64,000 nucleotides of DNA from positions 124,001-188,000 of the forward strand of contig NZ_DS990127.1 of NCBI RefSeq assembly GCF_000187895.1, in the 5' to 3' direction. The notes beneath the pieces were generated by a model. It saw only the letters and a program-made list of their open reading frames with translations, ran no database searches and was not told where the DNA came from. The translations under genes were made by a program, and so were the position numbers. Of this stretch, positions 43,926 through 53,402 are shown in pieces (positions within the stretch are counted from its first letter, which is position 1; every line of letters begins with the position of its first letter). This DNA is from Phocaeicola plebeius DSM 17135. GTDB lineage: Bacteria > Bacteroidota > Bacteroidia > Bacteroidales > Bacteroidaceae.

Positions 43926-45392
43926 ATGAAAAAGACGGGTCTTTTTGTGGTATTATTAACAATGTGCGGTGGGTTGGCTGCACAAAATATTGAGGTTTCT
44001 TCGGATTCTGTAAAAAATGAGGTAGATTCTTTGAGTGTGACCGCTTCTATGGATAGTTTGCGGACGCCCTTAGAAAAAAAAGTAGTTCCGGTAGTGAAAA
44101 AGAAGGTGGAATTACCTCCTTTGGAAGTACGAAATTTCTGGCGGATGTTGCAGAATTTCCGTCAGGATTATAATGCCCAGCTGGAGCGCTGGGACGATAT
44201 TTACTTGTTGATTACAGGTATTCGTCCTAATCCGGATTATTATAAATTGTCGATGCCGGCCACTTATTATGAGGCACCGATTGAGCAGGCTTTCAGTATT
44301 TCTGATTGGAAGCCTCAGATACCTTTTATAAAAGAGAATGTACTGGAAAAACAGTTGCCTCAGGTAGCCGATTTGCGCCATTCTGTTCAGGTAGATAAGG
44401 CTGTAAACCGACAGTTGCTTTCTTTTTACTTGTCTTATCCGAACTTGGTGAAACAAAATGAGGAAAATTTAAAAGGGTTAAAACCAATATATGGTGAAGT
44501 GATTGTGGATCAGCCGCGAACAGAGAATTTGCTCGATATGATGCAGAATGATGAACTTCCTAATCGGGTGACGGAAAAAGACTTGCTGGTTATCAAACCT
44601 AATTTCTGGACCTTTGGTGGAAACGGTTATCTGCAGTTCTCGCAGAACTATATTTCCAAGAACTGGTATAAGGGTGGTGAAAGTACAAAATCATTACTCT
44701 CCGGATTTACCTGGCAGGCTAACTATGATGACAGACAACGTGTTCAGTTTGAAAATAAGATTGAGTGGAAATTAGGCTTTATTACAGCTCCTTCAGATAC
44801 AGTGCATAGTTACAAAGCTAATAATGACCTCCTTCGTTTGAGCTCTAAACTGGGTTATAAGGCATTCAGTACATGGTACTATACATTGTCGGCAGAATTC
44901 AAGACACAGTTCTTCTCAAACTATGAGACTAACTCTGACAACTTGGTTTCTGCTTTCTTCTCGCCGGCTGAACTGAACGTCGGTCTCGGTATGGACTACA
45001 AGTTCGTGAAGGATGGAGTTTGCAACTTGTCTGTGCTGGTGAACCCGATAAACTACACCTTGTATAGTGTGGCCAGTGACAGGGTAGACCCGACGAAGTT
45101 TAACATTGAAGCAGGTTATAAACGAGAAAGTGTATGGGGTTCTCGTTTGGAATCCACATTGAAATGGAAAATGTTTTCAATTTTGATGTGGGAGTCTCGT
45201 CTTTCTTATACTACCAACTATGAGAAAGTGTTGGGTGAATGGGAAAATACGTTCACTTTCACAATTAATAAATATCTTTCGACGAAATTGTTTGTCCATG
45301 GCCGATTTGACGATGGGGTGACTCGTGAAGAAGATAAAAGCTATTTTCAGTTACAGGAACTGCTTAGTTTTGGTTTAAGTTATACTTGGTAA
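43926..45392 (+). CDS. DUF3078 outer-membrane beta-barrel protein
   Basis: This 488-residue protein has a signal peptide ending GGLAAQN. A Ser/Lys/Val-rich linker and a soluble region of about 180 residues (FWRMLQNFRQDYNAQLERWD) follow, then a beta-barrel from near residue 215 (WTFGGNGYLQFSQNYISKNWYKGGES) to the terminal SFGLSYTW strand. The NWYKGGES segment is typical of DUF3078 proteins in Bacteroidetes. Function is unknown; a cell-surface or envelope role is likely. It has its own promoter and is followed after 10 bp by a TRIC-type channel. Confidence 0.85.
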   Translation: MKKTGLFVVLLTMCGGLAAQNIEVSSDSVKNEVDSLSVTASMDSLRTPLEKKVVPVVKKKVELPPLEVRNFWRMLQNFRQDYNAQLERWDDIYLLITGIRPNPDYYKLSMPATYYEAPIEQAFSISDWKPQIPFIKENVLEKQLPQVADLRHSVQVDKAVNRQLLSFYLSYPNLVKQNEENLKGLKPIYGEVIVDQPRTENLLDMMQNDELPNRVTEKDLLVIKPNFWTFGGNGYLQFSQNYISKNWYKGGESTKSLLSGFTWQANYDDRQRVQFENKIEWKLGFITAPSDTVHSYKANNDLLRLSSKLGYKAFSTWYYTLSAEFKTQFFSNYETNSDNLVSAFFSPAELNVGLGMDYKFVKDGVCNLSVLVNPINYTLYSVASDRVDPTKFNIEAGYKRESVWGSRLESTLKWKMFSILMWESRLSYTTNYEKVLGEWENTFTFTINKYLSTKLFVHGRFDDGVTREEDKSYFQLQELLSFGLSYTW

Positions 45393-45402
45393 AATATTTG
45401 CT

Positions 45403-46038
45403 ATGGACGTTTTTTTTCAGATGCCTTCGTTTGTAACGATACTGGATTTTGTGGGGACTTTCGCTTTTGCCATTAGTGGTATACGGCTTGCCTCTGCCAA
45501 GCGGTTTGACTGGTTTGGTGCCTATGTGGTTGGATTGGCTACTGCTATTGGGGGAGGAACGATTCGTGACTTGTTGCTGGATGTAACTCCAGCCTGGATG
45601 ACAGACCCGATGTACCTGATTTGTACGGCCTTTGCCATGTTTTTTGTTATTTTGTTTGGAAAATATGTCATTCGACTGAACAATACGTTCTTTATTTTTG
45701 ACACCATTGGTTTGGCGCTGTTTACAATCGTCGGATTCAGTAAGGCGTATACATTAGGGTATCCGTTCTGGATTGCTATTATTATGGGAAGTATTACCGG
45801 TGCAGCAGGAGGGGTGTTGCGTGATATATTTATTAACGAAATTCCGCTGATATTCCGTAAAGAGATTTATGCTATGGCCTGTGTGATTGGCGGACTGGTT
45901 TACTGGATTTGTCTGATGCTGGATATGGAATCTGTGCTTGCACAGATTATTGGAGGAATCACAGTGTTTGTAGCCCGTATTCTGGCAGTCAAATATAAAA
46001 TTACTCTTCCGATTTTGAAAGGAGATCCGGAGCCCTGA
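45403..46038 (+). CDS. TRIC/UPF0126-type cation channel
   Basis: This 211-residue protein has seven membrane helices with an internal duplication. The paired motifs are AIGGGTIRDLL (about residue 45) and AAGGVLRDIF (about residue 130). These mark the prokaryotic relatives of trimeric intracellular cation channels (YicG-like). The last helices end before a short Lys tail. It converges with mtgA at a distance of 11 bp; a CCGGAG/CTCCGG hairpin overlaps the stop and may act as terminator. Confidence 0.87.
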   Translation: MDVFFQMPSFVTILDFVGTFAFAISGIRLASAKRFDWFGAYVVGLATAIGGGTIRDLLLDVTPAWMTDPMYLICTAFAMFFVILFGKYVIRLNNTFFIFDTIGLALFTIVGFSKAYTLGYPFWIAIIMGSITGAAGGVLRDIFINEIPLIFRKEIYAMACVIGGLVYWICLMLDMESVLAQIIGGITVFVARILAVKYKITLPILKGDPEP

Positions 46039-46049
46039 CTCCGGTTCCT

Positions 46050-46745
46050 TTATTTCTTGGACTTTTCCGGAAAAGTAGGAACGCATTTCATCAGATACAT
46101 AATTTTCCGCTGGCGTTTGTACATGTAAGGACTTGGTTTCCCGGAATTATATTTTCTTGGATTCGGGAGACTGGCTGCAATAAGCGCACATTGTTTGCGG
46201 GTAAGTTGAGAGGCCGTGGTGTGAAAGTGAGCTTTCGCCACAGCTTCTGCTCCATATATACCATCTCCCATTTCGATGGAGTTCAGATAAACTTCCATGA
46301 TTCTTTCTTTATCCCACATCAGTTCTATCAATACCGTGAAATACACTTCGAAGCCTTTTCTGATCCAGGAAGAAGAGGGCCATAAAAATACGTTCTTGGC
46401 TGTCTGCTGACTGATGGTACTTGCGCCTCTGGCTTTTTTGCGCTTTTTGTTTTCTTCAATAGCCTTGCTGATTTCTTTAAAGTCGAATCCGTTGTGGCTG
46501 GCAAAGCGGTTGTCTTCAGAGGCTATGACTGCCATCGGAAGATGACGTGATATTTTTTCTTTTGGTACCCATTTGTGCTTCATGACCAGTTCCTCGCCTT
46601 TTACCAGTTGTTCAACACTTCTTATCACCATCAGGGGAGTGATATAGACTGGGATAAATCTTAACGCAATGACGGAAAGGATGGTTGATGCAAAGAAAAA
46701 GATAATCAGATTACGTAGGTATCTTAGAATTCGTTTGCTGTTCAT
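46050..46745 (-). CDS. mtgA: Monofunctional peptidoglycan glycosyltransferase
   Basis: This 231-residue GT51 enzyme has one N-terminal membrane anchor (about 8-30), the catalytic motif [14 protein letters not shown] with its glutamate, [15 protein letters not shown] and the second glutamate region [17 protein letters not shown]. It polymerises lipid II into glycan strands. There is no transpeptidase domain, hence MtgA rather than a PBP1 protein. Confidence 0.93.
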   Translation of the reverse strand: MNSKRILRYLRNLIIFFFASTILSVIALRFIPVYITPLMVIRSVEQLVKGEELVMKHKWVPKEKISRHLPMAVIASEDNRFASHNGFDFKEISKAIEENKKRKKARGASTISQQTAKNVFLWPSSSWIRKGFEVYFTVLIELMWDKERIMEVYLNSIEMGDGIYGAEAVAKAHFHTTASQLTRKQCALIAASLPNPRKYNSGKPSPYMYKRQRKIMYLMKCVPTFPEKSKK

Positions 46746-46768
46746 TAGTGCCGAGTGTTGGGATGAAA

Positions 46769-46799
46769 ATTATGCCGAGTCTGAAAGACCCGGCATAAT
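46769..46799 (-). terminator. Terminator of the OmpA-lipoprotein gene
   Basis: ATTATGCCGAGTC (46769-46781) pairs with GACCCGGCATAAT (46787-46799) with one mismatch. On the minus strand TTTTCATCC follows. Confidence 0.75.
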
Positions 46800-46827
46800 G
46801 AATGTTTGTTACTATGAAATTTGTAAT

Positions 46828-47544
46828 TTATTGTAAAGTTCCAGCTTCAGCTTGCTGAATCATTTGCTGGCTGGCATACATATATACTTCTACTCGGCGG
46901 TTTTCCTGACGTCCGGCAGCAGTAGAGTTGTCTGCTACGGGATTTTCTTCACCCATACCTGTTACAGACTTAATCTGGCTGGAAGAAGCACCACAAGCCA
47001 GCAGATAGCTTGATACACTTTGGGCGCGTTCTTGTGAAAGGTCCAGATTCTTCTGACGGCTTTGTTCTGCTGTACTGTTTTTCCAGCCGGTATTATCAGT
47101 ATACCCGTAGATGGCTACGTCCATATCTTTGTTCTGGTTCAGCACGTTATTGGCAAATTTACTTAGTGCAGATTTCGCAGAAGAACTCAACGTAGCACTG
47201 CTGGTATTAAACAGGATACCAGAGTCGAAAGTTACTTTTACAGCCTGCAAGCCGTTGTTGTCGGTTACCTGTTCTACTTGGGCACCTTCAATCTGTTCTG
47301 CCTGTGCAGCAGCTTTATCCATTTTTTTACCAATCAATACGCCAGCACCTGTACCCACAGCTGCACCTACCGCAGCTCCGATGGCAGCTCCTTTTCCGTG
47401 GCCAACGACACCTCCGATTATTGCTCCTAAAGCAGCACCACTTCCACCGCCAATCATTCCGCCTTTGGCTGTATTTGTCATTCCGCATCCGCTAAATACC
47501 AAGCATGCGCTCAGTAAAATAGCCATTGAATTCATTTTTTTCAT
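46828..47544 (-). CDS. OmpA-family lipoprotein with glycine zipper
   Basis: The protein is 238 residues. The lipobox is LVFSGC. A glycine-zipper region (about 28-75) repeats GG and GA motifs. The C-terminal OmpA peptidoglycan-binding domain (about 105-225) has DVAIYGYTDNTG, the conserved LSQERAQSVSSYLLACG and the final GRQENRRVEVYM. It ties the outer membrane to peptidoglycan. Its -7 box lies inside the last codons of glyA, so it has a separate promoter. Confidence 0.88.
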   Translation of the reverse strand: MKKMNSMAILLSACLVFSGCGMTNTAKGGMIGGGSGAALGAIIGGVVGHGKGAAIGAAVGAAVGTGAGVLIGKKMDKAAAQAEQIEGAQVEQVTDNNGLQAVKVTFDSGILFNTSSATLSSSAKSALSKFANNVLNQNKDMDVAIYGYTDNTGWKNSTAEQSRQKNLDLSQERAQSVSSYLLACGASSSQIKSVTGMGEENPVADNSTAAGRQENRRVEVYMYASQQMIQQAEAGTLQ

Positions 47545-47568
47545 TTTGTTTCGTTTTTAATCGTTTAG

Positions 47569-48849
47569 TTAATATGCAAATATAGGATAGTTTTTCATCG
47601 TTTCATTTACCCGATGGCGTACAGAAGCAATTACCTCTTCATTATCTACATTTGACAGCACAGTTTCAATCATTTCTGCAATTTCATACATTAATTCTTC
47701 TTTGGCTCCACGGGTAGTAATAGCTGGAGTTCCCAGACGGATACCCGATGTCTGGAATGCAGAACGTGTGTCAAACGGTACCATATTTTTGTTTACTGTG
47801 ATGTCTGCTGCTACCAGTGCTTTTTCAGCCACTTTTCCTGTCAGATCCGGATATTTGGTGCGCAGGTCTACCAGCATGGAATGATTATCAGTTCCTCCTG
47901 ATACAATGGTGAATCCACGGTCCATTAGGGCCTGAGCCAATACACGTGCGTTCTTCTGTACCTGAATTTGGTATTCTTTATATTCTGGCTGCATACATTC
48001 GTAGAATGCTACAGCTTTAGCTGCAATGACATGTTCCAGCGGACCACCTTGAATGCCCGGGAATACAGCTGAATCCAGTAGCTGTGACATCATCTTGATT
48101 TCACCCTTCGGAGTTTTCTTTCCCCATGGGTTAGGGAAGTCTTTTCCCATTAAGATGATACCTCCGCGCGGGCCACGTAATGTCTTGTGAGTGGTAGATG
48201 TTACAATGTGTGCGTATTTTACCGGATTGTCAAGCAAACCTGCAGCAATCAGTCCGGCCGGATGTGCCATGTCAATCATCAGGATGGCACCTACCTTGTC
48301 GGCAATTTCACGCATACGTTTGTAATCCCATTCACGTGAATAAGCTGATCCTCCACCCACAATCAATTTTGGGTGTTCTCTCAAAGCTATTTCTTCCATC
48401 TGGTCATAATCTACGCGACCTGTTTCCTTGTTCAGGTTATATTCGCATGGAGTGTATAGAATACCTGAAGTATTCACGGCAGAACCATGAGACAGATGTC
48501 CGCCGTGTGCCAGATTCAAGCCCATGAACTTGTCGCCCGGATTCAATACTGCCAGAAATACTGCAGCATTAGCCTGTGCACCTGAGTGAGGCTGTACGTT
48601 TGCCCATTCAGCACCGAAAATCTGTTTGATACGGTCGATGGCCAGCTGTTCACTCTGGTCTACTACTTCACATCCTCCGTAATATCTTTTCCCTGGATAT
48701 CCTTCTGCGTATTTGTTGGTCAGGCAAGAGCCCATGGCTTGCATAACTTGTTCACTTACGAAATTCTCTGAGGCAATCAGTTCAATACCTTTCAATTGTC
48801 TCTGGTGTTCTTTCTCAATGATGCTAAAAATAGAATCGTCTCGTTTCAT
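47569..48849 (-). CDS. glyA: Serine hydroxymethyltransferase
   Basis: This 426-residue PLP enzyme interconverts serine and glycine with tetrahydrofolate. [19 protein letters not shown] and the PLP lysine in [14 protein letters not shown] near residue 225 are diagnostic. The length is normal. It is the last gene of the pyrB-pyrI-flavin reductase-PorT-like run (30 bp gap). Confidence 0.95.
   Translation of the reverse strand: MKRDDSIFSIIEKEHQRQLKGIELIASENFVSEQVMQAMGSCLTNKYAEGYPGKRYYGGCEVVDQSEQLAIDRIKQIFGAEWANVQPHSGAQANAAVFLAVLNPGDKFMGLNLAHGGHLSHGSAVNTSGILYTPCEYNLNKETGRVDYDQMEEIALREHPKLIVGGGSAYSREWDYKRMREIADKVGAILMIDMAHPAGLIAAGLLDNPVKYAHIVTSTTHKTLRGPRGGIILMGKDFPNPWGKKTPKGEIKMMSQLLDSAVFPGIQGGPLEHVIAAKAVAFYECMQPEYKEYQIQVQKNARVLAQALMDRGFTIVSGGTDNHSMLVDLRTKYPDLTGKVAEKALVAADITVNKNMVPFDTRSAFQTSGIRLGTPAITTRGAKEELMYEIAEMIETVLSNVDNEEVIASVRHRVNETMKNYPIFAY
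47577..47584 (-). promoter_or_regulatory. -7 box of the OmpA-lipoprotein gene, inside glyA
   Basis: TATATTTG on the minus strand lies within the last codons of glyA (encoding Ile-Phe-Ala-Tyr). It is 32 bp before the ATG at 47544. Confidence 0.6.
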
Positions 48850-48879
48850 GATATAGTTGTTTTAAAGTGAAAATTCCTG

Positions 48880-49617
48880 TTAGAAAATAACTCCAACTGA
48901 GAAGCTTAGGATATTTTTCCGTTGCTCCAGCTTAATCTTTCCTTCATTATATGGAGCTTCGGTCTGATTCGTGTCATAAGTGATGGAGCGAATGGTATTA
49001 TGAAGTCCCACTTCGTATCGGAAATCAAAGAAAATATTGGATACATTTACAGCCAGTCCTACTACTCCGCTGTACTGGAATGGATACTGCTCTTCCTTTA
49101 TGCCTTGCTGATGAAATCCTGAGAATTCGGTAGAGCTGTGTTTCTTCCATATCCATGTTACCTTGGGACCGACGAAGAAAGCCATTCCGTACGGATGTAC
49201 GTCTATAAACTTATATCCGTAAAGAATGGGAAGGTCAAGCGTGGTCATTCTTCTTTTAATCAAGGCGTTTTCTTTTAGGATTTCCGAGTTGGCCAATGTG
49301 CTGGGGATAGAGACACTTCCTTGTGTGATGTTGCAGGAGAACTCTGGCTGGATGAAATGATGCTTTTTCATGTTGAACCGACAGAACACTGCAGCAAAAT
49401 ACCCTACTTTATAGTTATTTTGGGCGAGCTCCAGTTCTTTGCCGTTAATTGAAATCTCATCCGTAAAGAACATGGAAGAGTTGAAGCCTGCTTTTACTCC
49501 TATATTGAAACGGGGCTGTTTCAGCGTAACCATAGGCGTGGTTACGGCTTGTGCCTGCAATTTGCAAACTGCCAGCACACCGCTTCCAATGAGGGTAAAT
49601 AGGGCTTCTTTTATCAT
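48880..49617 (-). CDS. PorT-like outer-membrane beta-barrel protein
   Basis: This 245-residue protein has a signal peptide ending KLQAQA. FNIGVKAGFNSSMFF is a typical PorT-family first strand. Later strands are rich in aromatic residues (YGMAFFVGPKVTWIW, IFFDFRYEVGL), and the last strand SFSVGVIF ends at the C-terminus. Specific function is unknown. It lies between flavin reductase and glyA genes with short gaps. Confidence 0.78.
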   Translation of the reverse strand: MIKEALFTLIGSGVLAVCKLQAQAVTTPMVTLKQPRFNIGVKAGFNSSMFFTDEISINGKELELAQNNYKVGYFAAVFCRFNMKKHHFIQPEFSCNITQGSVSIPSTLANSEILKENALIKRRMTTLDLPILYGYKFIDVHPYGMAFFVGPKVTWIWKKHSSTEFSGFHQQGIKEEQYPFQYSGVVGLAVNVSNIFFDFRYEVGLHNTIRSITYDTNQTEAPYNEGKIKLEQRKNILSFSVGVIF

Positions 49618-49624
49618 AATTCAG

Positions 49625-50191
49625 TTATTTCTTTTTCTCTACAGACCATCCGAACTTGCCTACTTTTTCTCCCAGTTCATAGTATCCTCCATGGGCATAG
49701 ACCAGTAAGTTTGACTGTGCCAGTTCGAATTTCCCGGTTTCTGAATTCAAGTATTTGTCATCTGCCTTCACATTGACTACATCAGCAATAAACATGTGGT
49801 GCGAGCCTAATGCCACGATTTCCTTTACCCGACATTCAATGCAGAGAGGAGATTCTTCAATGATAGGAGCCTGTACCATAGAGGCCTTTCCCGGTGTCAG
49901 TTTCATTTCCTGAAACTTGTTGTAGTCTTTTCCTGAACGAACTCCGCACCAGTCTGTGGCAAAAGCCATGTCTTTGGTGGTCAGGTTAATGACAAATTCC
50001 ATATTCTTTTTCAGAATAGGATAGGAGTGGCGTTCCGGTCTGACAGAAATATAACACATAGGTGGGTTGGTACAAATTGTACCTACCCACGCTACGGTAA
50101 TAATGTTATATTCTTCTTCGCAACTGCCGCATGTAACCAGAGCAGCCGGAAGAGGATAAATCATAGTTCCTGGTTTCCAGTCCTGCTTCAT
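49625..50191 (-). CDS. Flavin reductase-like FMN-binding protein
   Basis: This 188-residue split-barrel flavoprotein has NIITVAWVGTICTNPPM near residue 29, VRPERHSYPILKKNMEFVINL, and the late IECRVKEIVALGSHHMFIADV. These match the flavin reductase like domain family. The substrate is unknown. It starts 3 bp after pyrI and is followed 7 bp later by the PorT-like gene, so it is part of the pyr operon. Confidence 0.88.
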   Translation of the reverse strand: MKQDWKPGTMIYPLPAALVTCGSCEEEYNIITVAWVGTICTNPPMCYISVRPERHSYPILKKNMEFVINLTTKDMAFATDWCGVRSGKDYNKFQEMKLTPGKASMVQAPIIEESPLCIECRVKEIVALGSHHMFIADVVNVKADDKYLNSETGKFELAQSNLLVYAHGGYYELGEKVGKFGWSVEKKK

Positions 50192-50194
50192 GGT

Positions 50195-50653
50195 TTACAG
50201 AAGTTTGATGTTGTCCTTCTGCTGTTCTTTTTCGCAGTAGTGGCATTTCAGGAGACCTTTCTCCTTGTCGATGACATGGAACCAGGTCAGCATCGGCTCG
50301 TTGTTGCTGATACATTTCGGGTTGTTGCATTTCACGATACCTTTCAGTTCGTCGGGCATTTCTACCTCTTTCTTTTCTACGACTTCATAGTCGCGGATAA
50401 TGTTTAGTTTGATTTTGGAAGCTACCACAGATAAGCGGCTGATTTCTTCTTCCGTAAAAAAGCGGTCAGCAATCTTGATGATTCCCTTTTTGCCCAGTTT
50501 CTTGCTTTCAAAATTGTTGCCTATTGTGATGTTGGCATCTTCATCTTGCAGGCCGAGTAAAGATACAACAGTAAACAATTTATTGGATGGTATATGGTCA
50601 ATGACTGTTCCGTTTTTCAGCGCAGCCACCTGTAATTCTTTCTTTTCACTCAT
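50195..50653 (-). CDS. pyrI: Aspartate carbamoyltransferase regulatory chain
   Basis: This 152-residue protein has an N-terminal nucleotide-binding domain ([20 protein letters not shown]) and a C-terminal zinc domain with four cysteines (CNNPKC and CHYC). With PyrB it forms the allosteric holoenzyme controlled by CTP and ATP. It lies 28 bp after pyrB. Confidence 0.95.
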   Translation of the reverse strand: MSEKKELQVAALKNGTVIDHIPSNKLFTVVSLLGLQDEDANITIGNNFESKKLGKKGIIKIADRFFTEEEISRLSVVASKIKLNIIRDYEVVEKKEVEMPDELKGIVKCNNPKCISNNEPMLTWFHVIDKEKGLLKCHYCEKEQQKDNIKLL

Positions 50654-50681
50654 AGTTACTTGAATTGAATAGTTTTCCGGA

Positions 50682-51623
50682 TTATTTTTCAGTATCAGCT
50701 TTTACCTCATCGAGCGTAATTCCCAGTACGTCGCAAAGGATAGCCTGACGGGCATAAAGACCGTTTTTGGCCTGTTGGAAATAGTAAGCCTTCGGATTGT
50801 CGTCCACGTCGTAAGTAATCTCGTTCACACGAGGAAGCGGGTGGAGGATTTTCAGATTCGGACGTGTATGTTCCAGCATCTTGTTGTTCAGGATATATAC
50901 ATCCTTTACTCTTTCATACTCCATGAGGTCGGTGAAACGCTCCCGTTGTACACGGGTCATATACAGAATGTCGGCATCTGCAATAGTTTCTTCCGTGAAA
51001 TCAGTGTGTTCTACGTATTTGATGTGATGTTCCTGGCAATACAGCTTGTATTCGTCCGGCATTTTCAGTTCGTCCGGAGCTATGAAATGGAAAGTAGGAT
51101 TGAAGTGTCGCATAGCCATCAGCAGCGAGTGAACCGTTCTTCCGTATTTCAAGTCACCTACCAGATAAATATTCAGATTTTCCAGTGTGCCTTGAGTTTT
51201 ATAGATGGAGTATAAATCCAGCATTGTTTGTGAAGGATGCTGGTTTGCACCATCTCCGGCATTTACGATAGGCACCGGAGCCACTTCACTGGCATAACGT
51301 GCAGCTCCTTCCAGATAGTGTCTCATTACGATGATGTCTGCATAATTGCTCACCATCATGATGGTATCCTTCAGGGTTTCACCTTTGGAGGAACTGGTCA
51401 CTTTCGGGTCGGTAAATCCGATGACCCTTGCTCCCAGGCGGTTGGCTGCCGTTTCAAAACTCAGACGAGTGCGGGTAGATGGTTCAAAGAACAGAGTGGC
51501 AACTACCTTTTCTGCCAGCAAACGGCGGTTAGGTTTCTTTTCGAATTCTCTTGCCATTTCCAGAAGATACATGATTTTCTCTTTGGAATGTTCGGCGATA
51601 GTAACTAAACTTCTATTTTCCAT
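50682..51623 (-). CDS. pyrB: Aspartate carbamoyltransferase catalytic chain
   Basis: The protein is 313 residues. The carbamoyl-phosphate site is [13 protein letters not shown] near residue 50. [27 protein letters not shown] and HPLPRVNEI follow. It forms carbamoyl-aspartate, the first committed step to UMP. It heads an apparent operon pyrB-pyrI-flavin reductase-PorT-like-glyA and has a promoter at 51661. Confidence 0.96.
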   Translation of the reverse strand: MENRSLVTIAEHSKEKIMYLLEMAREFEKKPNRRLLAEKVVATLFFEPSTRTRLSFETAANRLGARVIGFTDPKVTSSSKGETLKDTIMMVSNYADIIVMRHYLEGAARYASEVAPVPIVNAGDGANQHPSQTMLDLYSIYKTQGTLENLNIYLVGDLKYGRTVHSLLMAMRHFNPTFHFIAPDELKMPDEYKLYCQEHHIKYVEHTDFTEETIADADILYMTRVQRERFTDLMEYERVKDVYILNNKMLEHTRPNLKILHPLPRVNEITYDVDDNPKAYYFQQAKNGLYARQAILCDVLGITLDEVKADTEK

Positions 51624-51660
51624 GTTAGCTGTTTTTGATTACTTTTATAATACCGGAGTT

Positions 51661-51703
51661 CAAAGGTAGGTAAAAAAAATAGAAATCCCACCGTTTTTGG
51701 GAT
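51661..51703 (-). promoter_or_regulatory. pyrB promoter with upstream palindrome
   Basis: TACCTTTG (51661-51668, minus strand) lies 37 bp before the pyrB ATG. Just upstream, ATCCCA (51685-51690) and TGGGAT (51698-51703) form a perfect 6-bp inverted repeat around CCGTTTT. The repeat overlaps the -33 region and could be an operator. Confidence 0.55.
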
Positions 51704-52030
51704 ATTTCGGACTACGTTTTCTCATTTAAGAGGATATTGCGGAAAATAAGTCTTTGTTACAAAGATTTTTCGTAATTCTGGAAGATTTTTATAACCACTT
51801 TATTAGCAAGCAGTTCTGAGGATAAGGTAAAAATGAGGTAATGATTTGGCAACCCTGTCTATTTCTACGTTCTGCTGTGAGTTGCTGTCAATGTCTCTCG
51901 TCTTGGTACAAAAGTAGCAATAAAAATCGGATACACATCAAAATGTCCCATGATTTTTATCACAGGACGTTTTTTATCTTCGCTGAATAATCCGGTTTAA
52001 CCGTTACTTCTATTTTCGGCAAGTTGCGGG
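51704..52030. other. Gap between pyrB promoter and mobile element; likely left boundary
   Basis: No gene is visible here. The palindrome TCTTTG-TTA-CAAAGA (51751-51765) is followed by TTTTT. A minus-strand TACTTTTG (51909-51916) looks like a -7 box but no frame starts after it. TAnnTTTG-like sequence is also the type of target used by CTnDOT-family integrases, so this box is a candidate attachment site. The other end of the element is outside the window, so no direct repeat can be checked. Confidence 0.4.
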
Positions 52031-53353
52031 CTATGATTGCTGAAATTTATACTTTAATCCATACTCTTCCAACTTGCTATACAGCGTTGTACGTCCGATT
52101 CCGAGCAATTCGGCGGCAACCTTGCGGTTTCCGTTTGCCTGCTTCAACGCGCGTAAGATGCGTTCCTTGTCCTCCGCATCGTTTCGCAAGGCGAAGCTGA
52201 CAGGTGAGGTCGGTTTCGTTACGGCAAGTTCCAGATGCTCTTTCATGACAACTCCCGTCTGTGCCTGCAACACCGCGCCCATTATCTTCTGCCGAAGCTC
52301 ACGGACATTACCCGGCCACGGATGGGTCAGCAATGTCTTACGGGCTTCCGCATCGAACCCAGTCACGCTACATTCCAATTCATTGTTGGCAATCTCACGG
52401 AAGAACTCCGCCAACGGCATGATGTCCTCCTGACAGTCACGCAAGGGCGGAACAGTTATCTCGAAGTCGTGCAAACGGTACAGCAAATCCTGTCGGAAAC
52501 GTTTTTCAATGACCGCTTTCTCCAGATCCTCGTTGGTGGCGGCGATGATGCGGACATTGAAGCTCTTGTCCGTCTTGTCACCTATAGGGCGGTATCTCCG
52601 TTCCTGTATGGCACGGAGTAACATCTGCTGGGTTTCCAATGCGAGATTGCCTACCTCATCCAAGAACAATGTGCCACCCTCTGCCTCATTGAAGTATCCT
52701 TTCTTTGTGCTGTCCGCACCCGTAAACGCGCCTTTGACATGTCCGAAGAATGCCGAGGGCGCAAGGTCTTTGGAGAGTGAACCGCAGTCCACAGGCACAA
52801 ACGGTTTCCCTGCCCTTTTGCTCTTATCATGCAGATGGTGGGCGATATGCTCCTTGCCCGTGCCGTTCTCTCCGAATATCAGCACGCTCATATCAGTAGG
52901 GGCAACTAATCTTATCTGTTGCATGATTTTCTGAAAGGCGGAACTGTCACGGGCAAAAACGGGCATACGATTTCGTCCGATACTCCGTTCTTTCAGGATG
53001 GTATGAAGCAGAGGCATAAGTTTATCCTCCACAAGCTGCTTGGGGATATAGTCCAGCGAGCCGAGTTTCATACTTTCGACTGCCGTATGCACTTCGGCAT
53101 AGTTGGTCATGATGATTAACGGTTGTGTCATGCCTTCCTTGCGCATCCATCGTAATAGGTCGATGCCGTCACCGTCGGGTAGTCGTAGGTCAGAAACCAC
53201 GATGTCCCCGTCTGAGGCTTGTTGCAGAAGTTTCTTCGCGGTCGAGAGGTGGTAAGCCTGCACGGTACGGAATCCTTCCCGTGCCAGCAGGTTGCAGACA
53301 AACTCGCAATACACGATATTGTCCTCCACCACGATGATTCTTGTTTTATCCAT
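52031..53353 (-). CDS. RteB-like sigma-54-dependent response regulator
   Basis: The protein is 440 residues. A receiver domain (about 1-120) has the acceptor Asp in VVSDLRLPDG. The AAA+ sigma-54 domain has FGENGTGKEHIAHHL, the GAFTGA loop (HVKGAFTGADS) and DEVGNL. A Fis-type HTH (RKVAAELLGIGRTTLYSKLEE) ends it. It resembles RteB of CTnDOT, which activates transfer genes of conjugative and mobilizable elements. The ATG at 53353 is preferred; the frame is open to 53413, overlapping the kinase. Confidence 0.85.
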   Translation of the reverse strand: MDKTRIIVVEDNIVYCEFVCNLLAREGFRTVQAYHLSTAKKLLQQASDGDIVVSDLRLPDGDGIDLLRWMRKEGMTQPLIIMTNYAEVHTAVESMKLGSLDYIPKQLVEDKLMPLLHTILKERSIGRNRMPVFARDSSAFQKIMQQIRLVAPTDMSVLIFGENGTGKEHIAHHLHDKSKRAGKPFVPVDCGSLSKDLAPSAFFGHVKGAFTGADSTKKGYFNEAEGGTLFLDEVGNLALETQQMLLRAIQERRYRPIGDKTDKSFNVRIIAATNEDLEKAVIEKRFRQDLLYRLHDFEITVPPLRDCQEDIMPLAEFFREIANNELECSVTGFDAEARKTLLTHPWPGNVRELRQKIMGAVLQAQTGVVMKEHLELAVTKPTSPVSFALRNDAEDKERILRALKQANGNRKVAAELLGIGRTTLYSKLEEYGLKYKFQQS

Positions 53354-53402
53354 TTTCGTATTTTTCCTTTCTTCTTTTGCCTGCCGGATAATTTCAGCAC
53401 CT

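Noticed and set aside
51751..51765. TCTTTGTTACAAAGA as a Crp/Fnr operator
   Set aside because: It does not match TGTCA-N6-TKACA and has no -7 box at the right distance; it may be a weak terminator.
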